Positions 17,837-25,612 of a DNA stretch of 64,000 nucleotides are shown here, in pieces. The stretch comes from Corynebacterium marambiense (GTDB lineage: Bacteria > Actinomycetota > Actinomycetes > Mycobacteriales > Mycobacteriaceae). The position numbers and the translations under genes are program-made. The stretch is from NCBI RefSeq assembly GCF_016342275.1, contig NZ_JAEIOT010000005.1, positions 248,001 through 312,000 on the forward strand. The letters are read 5' to 3'. Every line of letters begins with the position of its first letter. The first letter of the stretch is position 1. The notes below the pieces were generated by a model. The model was not told where the DNA came from. It did no database searches and saw nothing but the letters and a program-made list of their open reading frames with translations.

Positions 17837-18240
17837 CTGTCGACGTCCCATTGGAGCGGTACACCTACCGTGAGCACACGGTGGGGGAGAAAGCCGGCGG
17901 GCTCGCCTGGCTCTCGGTCGGCGCTCTGCTTTCCGTCCTTCTCGAGGTGGTGTACGTCGGTGCCCGGATCACCCTACCGACGGGGCAGACCGTTGCTTTT
18001 CCATTCACCATCCTGATCGCCTTCGGATTCACTCTCGTCCTCTCCCGGACGGCCCTCCTCTGGACGGAGAACCGCCTCGTCGCGGGGATTCCACTGGGTG
18101 TCTGGCTGGTTGGATACCTCGCTCTGCTCATCTGGCCCGAGGTGACTGGGGACGTCATCGTCGCCCAGACACTGCGCGGGGTGCTGCTTCTCGTGGCGGG
18201 GGCGGCCGGTGGCGGTTGGCCGTTGATACGGGGGAAGTGA
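17833..18240 (+). CDS. Small four-helix membrane protein following mshB
   Basis: A 135-residue protein with about four membrane segments (LAWLSVGALLSVLLEVVYVG; VAFPFTILIAFGFTLVLS; LGVWLVGYLALLIWPE; a C-terminal LLLVAGAAGGGWPL). It starts with GTG overlapping the mshB stop. Position matches the uncharacterised membrane protein after mshB in mycobacteria (Rv1171 position). Function unknown. Confidence 0.75.
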   Translation: MTVDVPLERYTYREHTVGEKAGGLAWLSVGALLSVLLEVVYVGARITLPTGQTVAFPFTILIAFGFTLVLSRTALLWTENRLVAGIPLGVWLVGYLALLIWPEVTGDVIVAQTLRGVLLLVAGAAGGGWPLIRGK

Positions 18241-18318
18241 CACAATGGGGTCCGGCGATGGACCAGCCCCTGTCGTCCGACCACCCGAACCGTTTCCACC
18301 TGGAGCAACCGAACCACG

Positions 18319-18636
18319 ATGACCTACGTAATTGCGCAGCCCTGCGTCGACGTCATGGACAAGGCATGCGTCGAAGAATGCCCTGTCGACTGCATCTACG
18401 AGGGAAAGCGCTCGCTGTACATCCACCCCGACGAGTGCGTCGACTGTGGTGCCTGCGAACCCGTGTGCCCGACTGAGGCGATCTTCTACGAGGATGATGT
18501 CCCGGACGAGTGGATCGACTACACCGACGCCAACGCCGCGTTCTTCGACGATCTCGGTTCGCCCGGTGGGGCCGCTCGCCTCGGCCAGCAGGACTTCGAC
18601 CCGCCGCTGGTCGACAAGCTTCCCCCGCAGGCCTGA
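18319..18636 (+). CDS. fdxC: Seven-iron ferredoxin
   Basis: A 105-residue ferredoxin. The N-terminal Cys pattern (C9, C17, C21 then P) fits a [3Fe-4S]/[4Fe-4S] cluster pair, and the second motif [12 protein letters not shown] completes the [4Fe-4S] set. The acidic C-terminal tail is typical of actinobacterial 7Fe ferredoxins. It carries electrons to unidentified partners, possibly cytochromes P450 or oxidoreductases. The upstream 78-nt gap has no clear ribosome site beyond CTGGAGC. It is followed by a perfect hairpin. Confidence 0.92.
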   Translation: MTYVIAQPCVDVMDKACVEECPVDCIYEGKRSLYIHPDECVDCGACEPVCPTEAIFYEDDVPDEWIDYTDANAAFFDDLGSPGGAARLGQQDFDPPLVDKLPPQA

Positions 18637-18642
18637 GACCAG

Positions 18643-18693
18643 ACGGACGACAGCCCGGCGCGATCCACCGTGACCCGCCGGGCTGTCGTCCGT
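18643..18693 (+). terminator. Perfect hairpin after fdxC
   Basis: ACGGACGACAGCCCGGCG (18643-18660) pairs perfectly with 18676-18693, an 18-bp stem with a 15-nt loop. There is no T run. It covers the upstream in-frame GTG at 18670 and so argues that dapC starts later. Confidence 0.8.
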
Positions 18694-18704
18694 CAGTGGA
18701 CAGG

Positions 18705-18718
18705 TATAAACGGTGGTA
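18705..18718 (+). promoter_or_regulatory. Putative dapC promoter -10, leaderless
   Basis: TATAAA (18705-18710) stands 7 nt before ATG 18718, with no ribosome site between. Confidence 0.45.
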
Positions 18719-19833
18719 TGGCATCTCTCACCCGCACTCCTCCCGGAAACGCCCTCCCCGATTTCCCTTGGGACACTATCTCCGACGTGAAGAACAAGGC
18801 GGCGCAGCACCCCGATGGTATCGTCAATCTCTCCGTGGGCACCCCTGTGGATGACGTCGCGGAACCGATCCGCGTCGCGTTGGCGGATGCGGCCGCTGAA
18901 CCGGGCTATCCGCAGACGACTGGTACCCCGGAGCTGAACCGGGCGCTGGTCGAGTCACTGTCCCGCCGCTACAACATGACGGGACTGACACCGGAGAGCG
19001 TCCTGCCGGTCATCGGCACCAAGGAGGCTATCGCGCTGCTGCCGATGCTGCTGGGGGTGGGTGCTGGGCACACGGTCATCATCCCCGAGGTCGCCTATCC
19101 CACCTACGAGGTCTCGGCGCTCATGTCCGGTGCCCGTCCACAGCGGGCGGACTCCCTGACGCAGATCGGTCCCGCCACTCCGACGATGATGTTCATCAAC
19201 TCGCCGTCGAATCCCACCGGCAAGGTACTCGGCATCGAGCACCTGCGGAAGGTCGTCGGCTGGGCGCAGGATCGCGGCGTGATCCTGTGCAGCGACGAGT
19301 GCTACATCGGCCTGGGCTGGGAGGAGGAGAACCCGCCCCTGTCCATCCTGGATGAAGGTGTCTGCGGCGGAGATCATACCGGTCTCATCGCGATCCATTC
19401 ACTGTCCAAGTCCTCAAACATGGCCAGCTACCGTGCCGGGGTACTTGCCGGTGATCCGGAGTTGATCGGTCAGTTGCTGGAGGTTCGTAAGCACTGTGGT
19501 CTCATGATGCCGGGCCCGATCCAGGCGGCCATGGTCGCAGCTCTCGACGATGACGCCCAGGAAACCGCTCAGAAGGAACGGTACCGGGCACGCCGGGACA
19601 AGCTGCTCGCCGCCCTGACGGGTGCAGGCTTCACCGTGGACTACTCGGGGGCCGGCCTCTACCTGTGGGCCACGCGGGGCGAGGACTGCCGGGCCACCCT
19701 CGACTGGTTCGCCGAACGCGGGATCCTCGTCGCCCCGGGGGACTTCTACGGCCCCAAGGGGGCCCGCCACGTCCGCATGGCGCTGACGGGAACGGACGAA
19801 CGCATTGACGCCGCGGTGGCGCGGCTGGCGTGA
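18718..19833 (+). CDS. dapC: N-succinyldiaminopimelate aminotransferase DapC
   Basis: A 371-residue class I/II PLP aminotransferase. The catalytic Lys is in HSLSKSSNMASYR. The NSPSNPTG motif and the SDECY motif bind PLP and substrate. In Corynebacterium the aminotransferase next to fdxC makes N-succinyl-L,L-diaminopimelate in the lysine/meso-DAP pathway, consistent with dapD and dapE nearby. I start at ATG 18718 rather than GTG 18670, because the latter lies in the fdxC hairpin and TATAAA precedes 18718. Its 3' end overlaps the pseudouridine synthase gene by 4 nt. Confidence 0.88.
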   Translation: MASLTRTPPGNALPDFPWDTISDVKNKAAQHPDGIVNLSVGTPVDDVAEPIRVALADAAAEPGYPQTTGTPELNRALVESLSRRYNMTGLTPESVLPVIGTKEAIALLPMLLGVGAGHTVIIPEVAYPTYEVSALMSGARPQRADSLTQIGPATPTMMFINSPSNPTGKVLGIEHLRKVVGWAQDRGVILCSDECYIGLGWEEENPPLSILDEGVCGGDHTGLIAIHSLSKSSNMASYRAGVLAGDPELIGQLLEVRKHCGLMMPGPIQAAMVAALDDDAQETAQKERYRARRDKLLAALTGAGFTVDYSGAGLYLWATRGEDCRATLDWFAERGILVAPGDFYGPKGARHVRMALTGTDERIDAAVARLA

Positions 19834-20663
19834 GCCGCCGTCCTCTCCCGGTCATCGACGGCATCTCCCCGCGCCGGGTCGTTCTCCGAGGGGTGGTGCC
19901 GGCTGGCCCTTGCTATGTGGCCGGTGACGCGGGTGATTCACCCTTCCGGTTCGGTGAGGCGATACCTGCGGGTACGGTCCTCGAACGTCCGACTCCCGCG
20001 TGGTTCACCCCCGATGTTCCGGTGGAACCGCCGATTCCCTTCGCCCACGTGGTACTCGAGATCACGGGCCGGTACGTGGTCGTGGACAAGCCGCACTTCC
20101 TGCCTGCAACGACGAACGGGCGGATCGTCCGGGAGACCGTCCAGACACGGCTGAGGGTGGAACTGGACAACCCTGACATCGTTCCCCTGCACCGCCTGGA
20201 CCGGCTGACGGCGGGTGCCCTGCTCTGCTCCGCGGATCCGGAAACCCGGGCCGCTTATCAGTCGTTATTTCAGCGCCGTGAGGTAACCAAAACCTATCTG
20301 GCCCGGGTGGTGGGGGAGCCTCTGGTGGGGGAGGAGTGGACGACCATCGATCTGCCGATGCGCAAGATCAGCGGTGAACGGGTGGTTCAGGTCGCGGTTG
20401 GCGGCGTCCCGACGCGCACCCGGATCCGCCGGACGGGCGACAGACTGGTCGAGCTGCAGCCCGTCACTGGGCACACGCACCAGCTCCGCGCCCTGCTCGC
20501 ACACCTCGGGTGCCCGATCGTCGGCGATGACACCTACCCAGTGGACACTGGTCTGGATCTCGCTGACTTCTCGACTCCCCTCGGTCTCGTCGCCACCCGG
20601 TTGCAGCTGGTCGATCCGGTTGACGGACGGTTCCGGGGCTGGCGGAGTACCCACCTGCCGTGA
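19830..20663 (+). CDS. RluA-family pseudouridine synthase
   Basis: 277 residues. The catalytic motif HRLDRLTAG (active-site Asp) is near residue 125. The RluA-type C-terminal blocks KTYLARVVG and ELQPVTGHTHQLRALLAHLG are present. It should convert uridine to pseudouridine in rRNA or tRNA; the site cannot be told. There is no S4 domain at the N-terminus. It starts with GTG overlapping the dapC stop and is probably co-expressed with it. Confidence 0.9.
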   Translation: MSRRPLPVIDGISPRRVVLRGVVPAGPCYVAGDAGDSPFRFGEAIPAGTVLERPTPAWFTPDVPVEPPIPFAHVVLEITGRYVVVDKPHFLPATTNGRIVRETVQTRLRVELDNPDIVPLHRLDRLTAGALLCSADPETRAAYQSLFQRREVTKTYLARVVGEPLVGEEWTTIDLPMRKISGERVVQVAVGGVPTRTRIRRTGDRLVELQPVTGHTHQLRALLAHLGCPIVGDDTYPVDTGLDLADFSTPLGLVATRLQLVDPVDGRFRGWRSTHLP

Positions 20664-20736
20664 ATGGTGTCGAAGGTGATGATCGCCACTAGGGGACGAA
20701 TATCCGCCCTTTGAATGCTGAATCGGGGACGGCACG

Positions 20737-20754
20737 AAGTAGAATGCTCTACTT
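20737..20754. promoter_or_regulatory. Short inverted repeat upstream of the gtrA-like gene
   Basis: AAGTAGA-ATGC-TCTACTT, a 7-bp perfect repeat, in the 186-bp gap before 20850. A regulatory role is only a guess. Confidence 0.25.
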
Positions 20755-20849
20755 GGTGGGTACCTGCTATGTGGGGTGCCCCGGGCCGTGCCGATGGGCG
20801 GCCACCGTGCTTCCGCTGTACTGGATCGATAAGGACACCCGCTCGTACC

Positions 20850-21410
20850 ATGACGTCAACCACCGGCCGCTACGCCAACAGTCTCCGGCAGTTCATCAAG
20901 TTCGGGCTTGTCGGTGGTTCGGGTGTCGTCGTCAATCTCATCGCCGTCGCCGCGAGCAAGAAGATCGCCTGGTGGTGGCACGGGATCACGGAACACGACC
21001 CCTTCCTGAATCTGCTCGGCTCCGACTACAACATCCGCTGGTACCACGTGTTCCTGACGATCGCCTTCCTCGTTGCGAATGTGTGGAACTTCCAGCTCAA
21101 CAGATCCTGGACGTTTCGCTCGTCCACGCACCTAAGCTGGTTTCGGGAGTTCGTGCCGTTCCTGCTCACTGGCCTGGCCGCGCTCGTGGTGAGCCTGGTT
21201 GTGGTGACGGCCCTGATGAATCCGGAATCACCGTTCGCGCTGCCCGCGCACATCTTCGACGATTCCTCCGGGATCCGGACCCGTTTCTACTGGGCGACGC
21301 TGATCTCGATCATGGTGGCGATGCCGGTGAACTTCGTCATGAACAAGTTCTGGACGTTCCGCTCGAGCCGTGTCGTGGCCGTCCGGGAGCCCACCGTCCC
21401 GAGGGCCTGA
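20850..21410 (+). CDS. GtrA-family membrane protein
   Basis: 186 residues from ATG 20850. The GtrA signature FIKFGLVGGSGVVVNL opens helix 1. Conserved WNFQLNRSWTFRS follows helix 2 and the matching NFVMNKFWTFRS follows helix 4. GtrA proteins are four-helix membrane proteins linked to translocation of polyprenyl-phosphate sugars or cell-wall arabinogalactan. An upstream in-frame codon at 20715 would add a sequence lacking GtrA features and is rejected. The stop codon is back-to-back with the stop of the convergent gene within TGATCA. Confidence 0.87.
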   Translation: MTSTTGRYANSLRQFIKFGLVGGSGVVVNLIAVAASKKIAWWWHGITEHDPFLNLLGSDYNIRWYHVFLTIAFLVANVWNFQLNRSWTFRSSTHLSWFREFVPFLLTGLAALVVSLVVVTALMNPESPFALPAHIFDDSSGIRTRFYWATLISIMVAMPVNFVMNKFWTFRSSRVVAVREPTVPRA

Positions 21411-21902
21411 TCAGTCGGCCCCCAGTCGTGCGTCGATGCGCCGGATGTCCCGGCGCCGGGCACGACGGATCAGTCTGGGGCCCGCCACGATCAAGGTGAT
21501 GAGTCCGGCGCAGGCACCGACGATCAGTCCGAGGAGCCAGTCCGCTCCCGAGGTCGGACCGTTCCGCCAGATTCCGGCCAGCCATGACACGGTGAGGACA
21601 CCCGTCAGTGCGATCACCGGTGCCGGTGGCCGCGGCGGTGCGGGGCGGGGTACCCGGCGGGTCAACCATGCGTTGGCGATCAGCTCGGAACCGGCGAATG
21701 GGAGCACGGCGAGAAAGGACAGCAGTGCCCGTCCGTCCGGAAGGACCCAGGCGAGGATCATTGCGGTGAGCAGTGACAGCTGACCGCAGAGTATCCGTCC
21801 CAGTGTCTGCGAGCGGTGGAACGTCCTGATCTGGAATTCGTCCTCGAACTGGTTCTCCGACCAGCGGATCGCGGTGTCCAGGTGTCGGGTGATGGTCATC
21901 AT
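21411..21902 (-). CDS. Four-helix membrane protein paired with an XRE regulator
   Basis: 163 residues from ATG 21902. A polar N-terminal region of about 30 residues (HLDTAIRWSENQFEDEFQIR) is followed by four hydrophobic segments: LLTAMILAWVLP, LLSFLAVLPFAGSELIANA, VIALTGVLTVSWLAGIW and LLGLIVGACAGLITLIVAG. The tail is strongly basic (RRARRRDIRR). It overlaps the XRE gene by 4 nt (ATGA), so they are co-translated. The pairing of a small Xre repressor with a membrane protein recalls self-regulated modules in many bacteria. Function unknown. Confidence 0.7.
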   Translation of the reverse strand: MMTITRHLDTAIRWSENQFEDEFQIRTFHRSQTLGRILCGQLSLLTAMILAWVLPDGRALLSFLAVLPFAGSELIANAWLTRRVPRPAPPRPPAPVIALTGVLTVSWLAGIWRNGPTSGADWLLGLIVGACAGLITLIVAGPRLIRRARRRDIRRIDARLGAD

Positions 21903-22147
21903 CGGTTCCTTTCGTGGGTGATGCCGGGGGCTGTCGTGTTCTGTTCGGCGCCGAAGACCTGCTCGACGGTGGCTCCGAGTTCGCGGCAGATCGCCAGCGC
22001 CAGGTGGACGGACGGGGAGTAGTTTCCCTTCTCGATGTTCGCGATCGTCTGCCTGGTGACGCCTACCCGCTCCGCGAGATCGGCCTGGGACAGCTCCGCC
22101 CATCGGCGGAGCTTACGCACCAGGTTCTCTGTCGTATCCGGATCCAT
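21899..22147 (-). CDS. Small XRE-family transcriptional regulator
   Basis: 82 residues, nearly all helix-turn-helix: LSQADLAERVGVTRQTIANIEKG, then PSVHLALAICRELGATVEQVF. I chose ATG 22147 because TACATT lies exactly 6 nt upstream and TTGACC 17 nt before that, giving a leaderless transcript; an ATG 6 nt further upstream overlaps the -10 position. It probably represses its own promoter, controlling itself and the membrane protein. Confidence 0.85.
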   Translation of the reverse strand: MDPDTTENLVRKLRRWAELSQADLAERVGVTRQTIANIEKGNYSPSVHLALAICRELGATVEQVFGAEQNTTAPGITHERNR

Positions 22148-22153
22148 GGTCAT

Positions 22154-22182
22154 AATGTAAAAAATAATTACCCTCGGGTCAA
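22154..22182 (-). promoter_or_regulatory. Promoter of the XRE/membrane-protein operon
   Basis: On the minus strand TTGACC (-35, 22182-22177), a 17-bp AT-rich spacer, and TACATT (-10, 22159-22154) stand 6 nt before ATG 22147. This is the best -35/-10 pair I saw in the window. Confidence 0.65.
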
Positions 22183-22240
22183 GGATTATTTCCTGTATGG
22201 CCGGACGGAAAGGGAGCTGTGGGGACTGAAAACTGAAAAA

Positions 22241-22271
22241 TCCGTCCCCTCCCGTGCCGGGAGGGGACGGA
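22241..22271 (-). terminator. Rho-independent terminator of the amino-acid permease gene
   Basis: TCCGTCCCCTCCC pairs perfectly with GGGAGGGGACGGA around GTGCC. On the minus strand it is followed by TTTTT. Confidence 0.85.
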
Positions 22272-22308
22272 CGGTGCCCGCGCACCGGAGAGCGAGGACG
22301 GCGCGTGA

Positions 22309-23715
22309 CTACCGCAGAACCCGGTCCTCACCGGGCAGGAGCGCCTTCTGCCACGGACTGACACCACGAATCCGCGAGTTGGCCAGGGCCGCGATGAACA
22401 GCAGGAGGAACATGCCGGCACCGGACATTAGCTGGATGCGTGCACCCGCGTCCGCGAGCATCAGCAGCCCGAGGGCGACGAGTACGGCGAGGGTCGCCCA
22501 CGTGCACACGGGCCAGGCCCACATCCGGATCGGCAGCTCTGACACCCGCTCCAGTCGGCGCCGGAGTTTCAGCTCGGAAACGGTGATGAATCCCCAGACG
22601 ATGAGCAGGGAACCTCCTGCCGCGTTGAGCATGAACCCGAGCAGCCAACCCGTGTCCGCGAAATTCAGCACTACCATCACGGTGGCGAGGATGATCGACA
22701 GGATGATGGCCGGGACAGGGACCTTTCTGGCATTCACCCGGGAGAATATCGCCGGAGCGTCGCCGCGCTGGGCCAGCGAGAACATCATCCGGGAGGAGGC
22801 GAACAGTTGGGCGTTGAACGCGGAGAGCAGTGCGAGCACGATCAGCGTCTCCATCAGTCCCACGACCCCGGGTATTCCGGCGAGCCCCAGAACGAGGGCG
22901 AATGGGCTGTCCGCCGCGGTGTTGGCCGCCCCGAGGGTGGAGTAGGGCAGGAGGAAGGTGATCACCAGGACACTGCCCAGGTAGAACACGCTGATCCTCG
23001 TGATCGTCGTGCGCACCGCGTTGACCAGTGATCTGCCGGGATCCTCGGATTCGGCGGCAGCGATGGCGACCACCTCGATGCCACCGAAGGCGAAGGCCAC
23101 GGCGAGCATGCCCGCGGCGACTCCGCCCAGACCGTTCGGCATGAACCCGTCCGCCGTGAACACCGACGACCCGATGTACGGGTGCCCCGGGAGCAGGCCG
23201 AAGATGAGAAGGAACCCGATGACTAGGAATCCGGCGAGCGCGAGCACCTTGATCAGTGCGAACCAGAACTCGAACTCACCGAAGGCCCGGACACGCAGGA
23301 GATTGACCACCCCGAAGAAGACGACGAACACGAGCGCCGGGACCCACTGCGGGATCGACAACCAGGAACCGATGATCGCCGCGGCCCCGGTCATCTCGGC
23401 GCCGAGGACCGCGACGGTGGCGAGCCAGTAGATCCAGCCCTGGGTGAATCCCGCCCACCGGCCGATACCGAGCTCCGCATACTCGGAGAACGAACCGGAG
23501 GCAGGCACCACCGACCCCATCTCGCCGAGCATCCGCATCACCATCACGGCGATCGCCCCAGCGGCGATGTAGGCCAGCAGCACGGCCGGCCCGGCAGCCC
23601 TGATCCCGACGCCGGTTCCGAGGAACAGTCCCGCCCCGATGGTCGAGCCGAGGCCCATCATGGTTAGGTGCCGGACCTTGAGCCCGGATCCCAGGTGGGT
23701 TGTGGTTGCTGTCAC
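22309..23715 (-). CDS. APC-family amino acid permease
   Basis: About 468 residues with 12 membrane segments. The entry motif HLTMMGLGSTIGAGLFLGTG near the N-terminus, MLGEMGSVVPASGSFSEYAE, and VAFAFGGIEVVAIAAAESEDP are hallmarks of the AroP/GABA-permease group, so it probably imports an amino acid by proton symport. The start is either GTG 23715 (AGGAG 11 nt upstream) or GTG 23724; a longer frame to 23799 adds non-family sequence. It is a close paralogue, of the same length, of the permease at 25613-27019. Confidence 0.85.
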   Translation of the reverse strand: MTATTTHLGSGLKVRHLTMMGLGSTIGAGLFLGTGVGIRAAGPAVLLAYIAAGAIAVMVMRMLGEMGSVVPASGSFSEYAELGIGRWAGFTQGWIYWLATVAVLGAEMTGAAAIIGSWLSIPQWVPALVFVVFFGVVNLLRVRAFGEFEFWFALIKVLALAGFLVIGFLLIFGLLPGHPYIGSSVFTADGFMPNGLGGVAAGMLAVAFAFGGIEVVAIAAAESEDPGRSLVNAVRTTITRISVFYLGSVLVITFLLPYSTLGAANTAADSPFALVLGLAGIPGVVGLMETLIVLALLSAFNAQLFASSRMMFSLAQRGDAPAIFSRVNARKVPVPAIILSIILATVMVVLNFADTGWLLGFMLNAAGGSLLIVWGFITVSELKLRRRLERVSELPIRMWAWPVCTWATLAVLVALGLLMLADAGARIQLMSGAGMFLLLFIAALANSRIRGVSPWQKALLPGEDRVLR

Positions 23716-23812
23716 GGCGCTCACGTCTCCTGCTGCGTGTCGGCTGAGAATAAAGGTTCCGCAGAACAAGTTACGCGCCTGACGGTGGCGGCGGGACACC
23801 GGCCCGGCATTC

Positions 23813-24418
23813 TCAATTCAGGGAGACGTGGCGTTCGACACGGTTCCCGAGGACCGACCGGATCACGGGCCACTCATGCTCCAGCGCCGAATACAGCACG
23901 GCATCATCGAGGGTCCCGTTCCGGAGTCTTGCATGTGAACGGAGGACCCCGTCGCGTTTGAATCCGAGGCGCTCGATGGCGGCCCGGGACGTGGTGTTGG
24001 AGAACTTCGTCCGGATCCCCACCCGCGCGCAGTTCAACTCGTCGAACGCGTATCTCAGCAGCAGGAGTTTCGCCTCGGGGTTTGCTCCGGTGCCCTGCGC
24101 CGAGGCGCGGAGCCAGGTATACCCGATCTCCAGCCGGGGGACCGTAGGATCCAGATCGTAGAAGCAAGTCACTCCGAGCGCACTGCCGCCGGTCGCTGCG
24201 CGAATGACGAACGGGACCATCGTTCCGTCGGCGGCCTGCACCAACTTGCCCGCGATGTCCGCAGTCATGTCGTCGGGCGACGGGGTGGAGGTCCACCACT
24301 CCCGGTGGAGATCGCCGTCGCGGACGGCCTTGGACAGCTCCGCAGCATCGTCCGGGTGCAGCGGGGACAGCTCGACGATCCGGCCGGTGAGAGTGGGAGG
24401 AGAACTGATCCAGGGCAT
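23813..24418 (-). CDS. GNAT acetyltransferase (RimJ/RimL type)
   Basis: 201 residues. The N-terminal GRIVELSPLHPDDAAELSKAV is typical of RimJ/RimL-like enzymes. The acetyl-CoA loop region is LRASAQGTGANPEAKLLLLRYAFDEL, and ERLGFKRDGVLRSHARLRNGT is the C-terminal signature. It transfers acetyl to an amino terminus or small molecule; the target is unknown. ATG 24418 follows AAGGAC. It lies between the permease and dapD on the same strand. Confidence 0.82.
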   Translation of the reverse strand: MPWISSPPTLTGRIVELSPLHPDDAAELSKAVRDGDLHREWWTSTPSPDDMTADIAGKLVQAADGTMVPFVIRAATGGSALGVTCFYDLDPTVPRLEIGYTWLRASAQGTGANPEAKLLLLRYAFDELNCARVGIRTKFSNTTSRAAIERLGFKRDGVLRSHARLRNGTLDDAVLYSALEHEWPVIRSVLGNRVERHVSLN

Positions 24419-24543
24419 GGTCGGGTCCTTGTCGTCGTAGTGCCCCGGGGGAAGGGGGCGCCGTCGCGGATTAGCGTAGCCGGTCGCTGGCGTATGCCGC
24501 GCTCGGCGGAAGACCGCCGGGCGCGTTCAGGCTCGGGATTGAG

Positions 24544-25521
24544 CTAGTTCGCGTGCAGGTCGGCGTTGAGCTCCACCTTGGCGGAGCCCCATGCGGTGGC
24601 CTCGACCGCGCCGGTGAGCGAGTTCCGGCGGAAGAGAATATTCGAGGCGCCCGATAGCTCGACGGCCTTCACGGAGTCGCCGTCGGCGACCCCGGCGGCC
24701 GTAGCTACGTCGCCGAGAACCTTCACCTTGGTTCCTGCGGTGACGTACAAACCGGCCTCGATGACACAGTCATCGCCGAGCGAGATGCCGCACCCTGCGT
24801 TGGCGCCCAGCAAGCAGCGCTCGCCCAGGGAGATGACCTGCTTCCCACCGCCGGACAGTGTACCCATGATGGAGGCGCCGCCGCCGATGTCGGTGCCGTC
24901 GCCGACGACGACTCCCGCGGAGATGCGGCCTTCCACCATGGAGGAGCCCAGGGTGCCGGCATTGAAGTTGACGAAGCCCTCGTGCATAACCGTCGTGCCC
25001 TCCGCGAGGTGGGCGCCCATACGGACCCGGTCGGCGTCGCCGATGCGGACCCCGGTGGGGACGACGTAGTCGATCATCCGGGGGAACTTGTCCACCAGAT
25101 GAACGGTGACTTTGCCGCGGCGGGAGAGTTTCGCCCGGGTGATCTCGAAATCGGCCACCGGGCAGGGCCCGAAGTTCGTCCAGACGACATTGGTGAGCAG
25201 CCCGAAGACGCCGTCCATGTTGAGGCCGTGGGGATGGACTTTGCGGGTGGACAGCAGGTGGAGCCGCAGGTAGACGTCGTACGCGTCCGTCGGGGCGTCA
25301 TCGAGGTCGGCGATGACGGTACGGACACCGACACGCTCGACACCGCGATCGTCGTCAGGACAGGCGAGGGGGGCGAGGTGATCGGGCAGATCTGCGGCGT
25401 CGAGGCGGGTCGTCCCGGGGATCTGTTCTGTGTCTGTGAGCTCGGGGGCCGGGAACCAGCAGTCGAGAACGGTTCCGTCGGGTTGGATGGTGGCGAGTCC
25501 GGTGGCTAGTGCTGCAGTCAT
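24544..25521 (-). CDS. dapD: Tetrahydrodipicolinate N-succinyltransferase DapD
   Basis: 325 residues. The N-terminal domain is followed by a left-handed beta-helix with hexapeptide repeats from about residue 165 ([50 protein letters not shown]). It makes N-succinyl-2-amino-6-ketopimelate from tetrahydrodipicolinate and succinyl-CoA in the lysine/meso-DAP pathway. I chose ATG 25521 because it lies 7 nt after TAGGTT and matches the usual N-terminus; a start at 25563 is unlikely. Confidence 0.93.
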   Translation of the reverse strand: MTAALATGLATIQPDGTVLDCWFPAPELTDTEQIPGTTRLDAADLPDHLAPLACPDDDRGVERVGVRTVIADLDDAPTDAYDVYLRLHLLSTRKVHPHGLNMDGVFGLLTNVVWTNFGPCPVADFEITRAKLSRRGKVTVHLVDKFPRMIDYVVPTGVRIGDADRVRMGAHLAEGTTVMHEGFVNFNAGTLGSSMVEGRISAGVVVGDGTDIGGGASIMGTLSGGGKQVISLGERCLLGANAGCGISLGDDCVIEAGLYVTAGTKVKVLGDVATAAGVADGDSVKAVELSGASNILFRRNSLTGAVEATAWGSAKVELNADLHAN

Positions 25522-25528
25522 GGCCTCC

Positions 25529-25534
25529 AACCTA
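25529..25534 (-). promoter_or_regulatory. Putative dapD -10 element
   Basis: TAGGTT on the minus strand, 7 nt before ATG 25521. GGAGG overlaps the discriminator, so either a leaderless or a very short leader is possible. Confidence 0.45.
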
Positions 25535-25612
25535 CCGGATACGGCGACGGCCGCCGGATCCACCTACCGGTGGACCCGACGACCGCTGCGATGCGGGGGA
25601 TTACCCCGGTTG

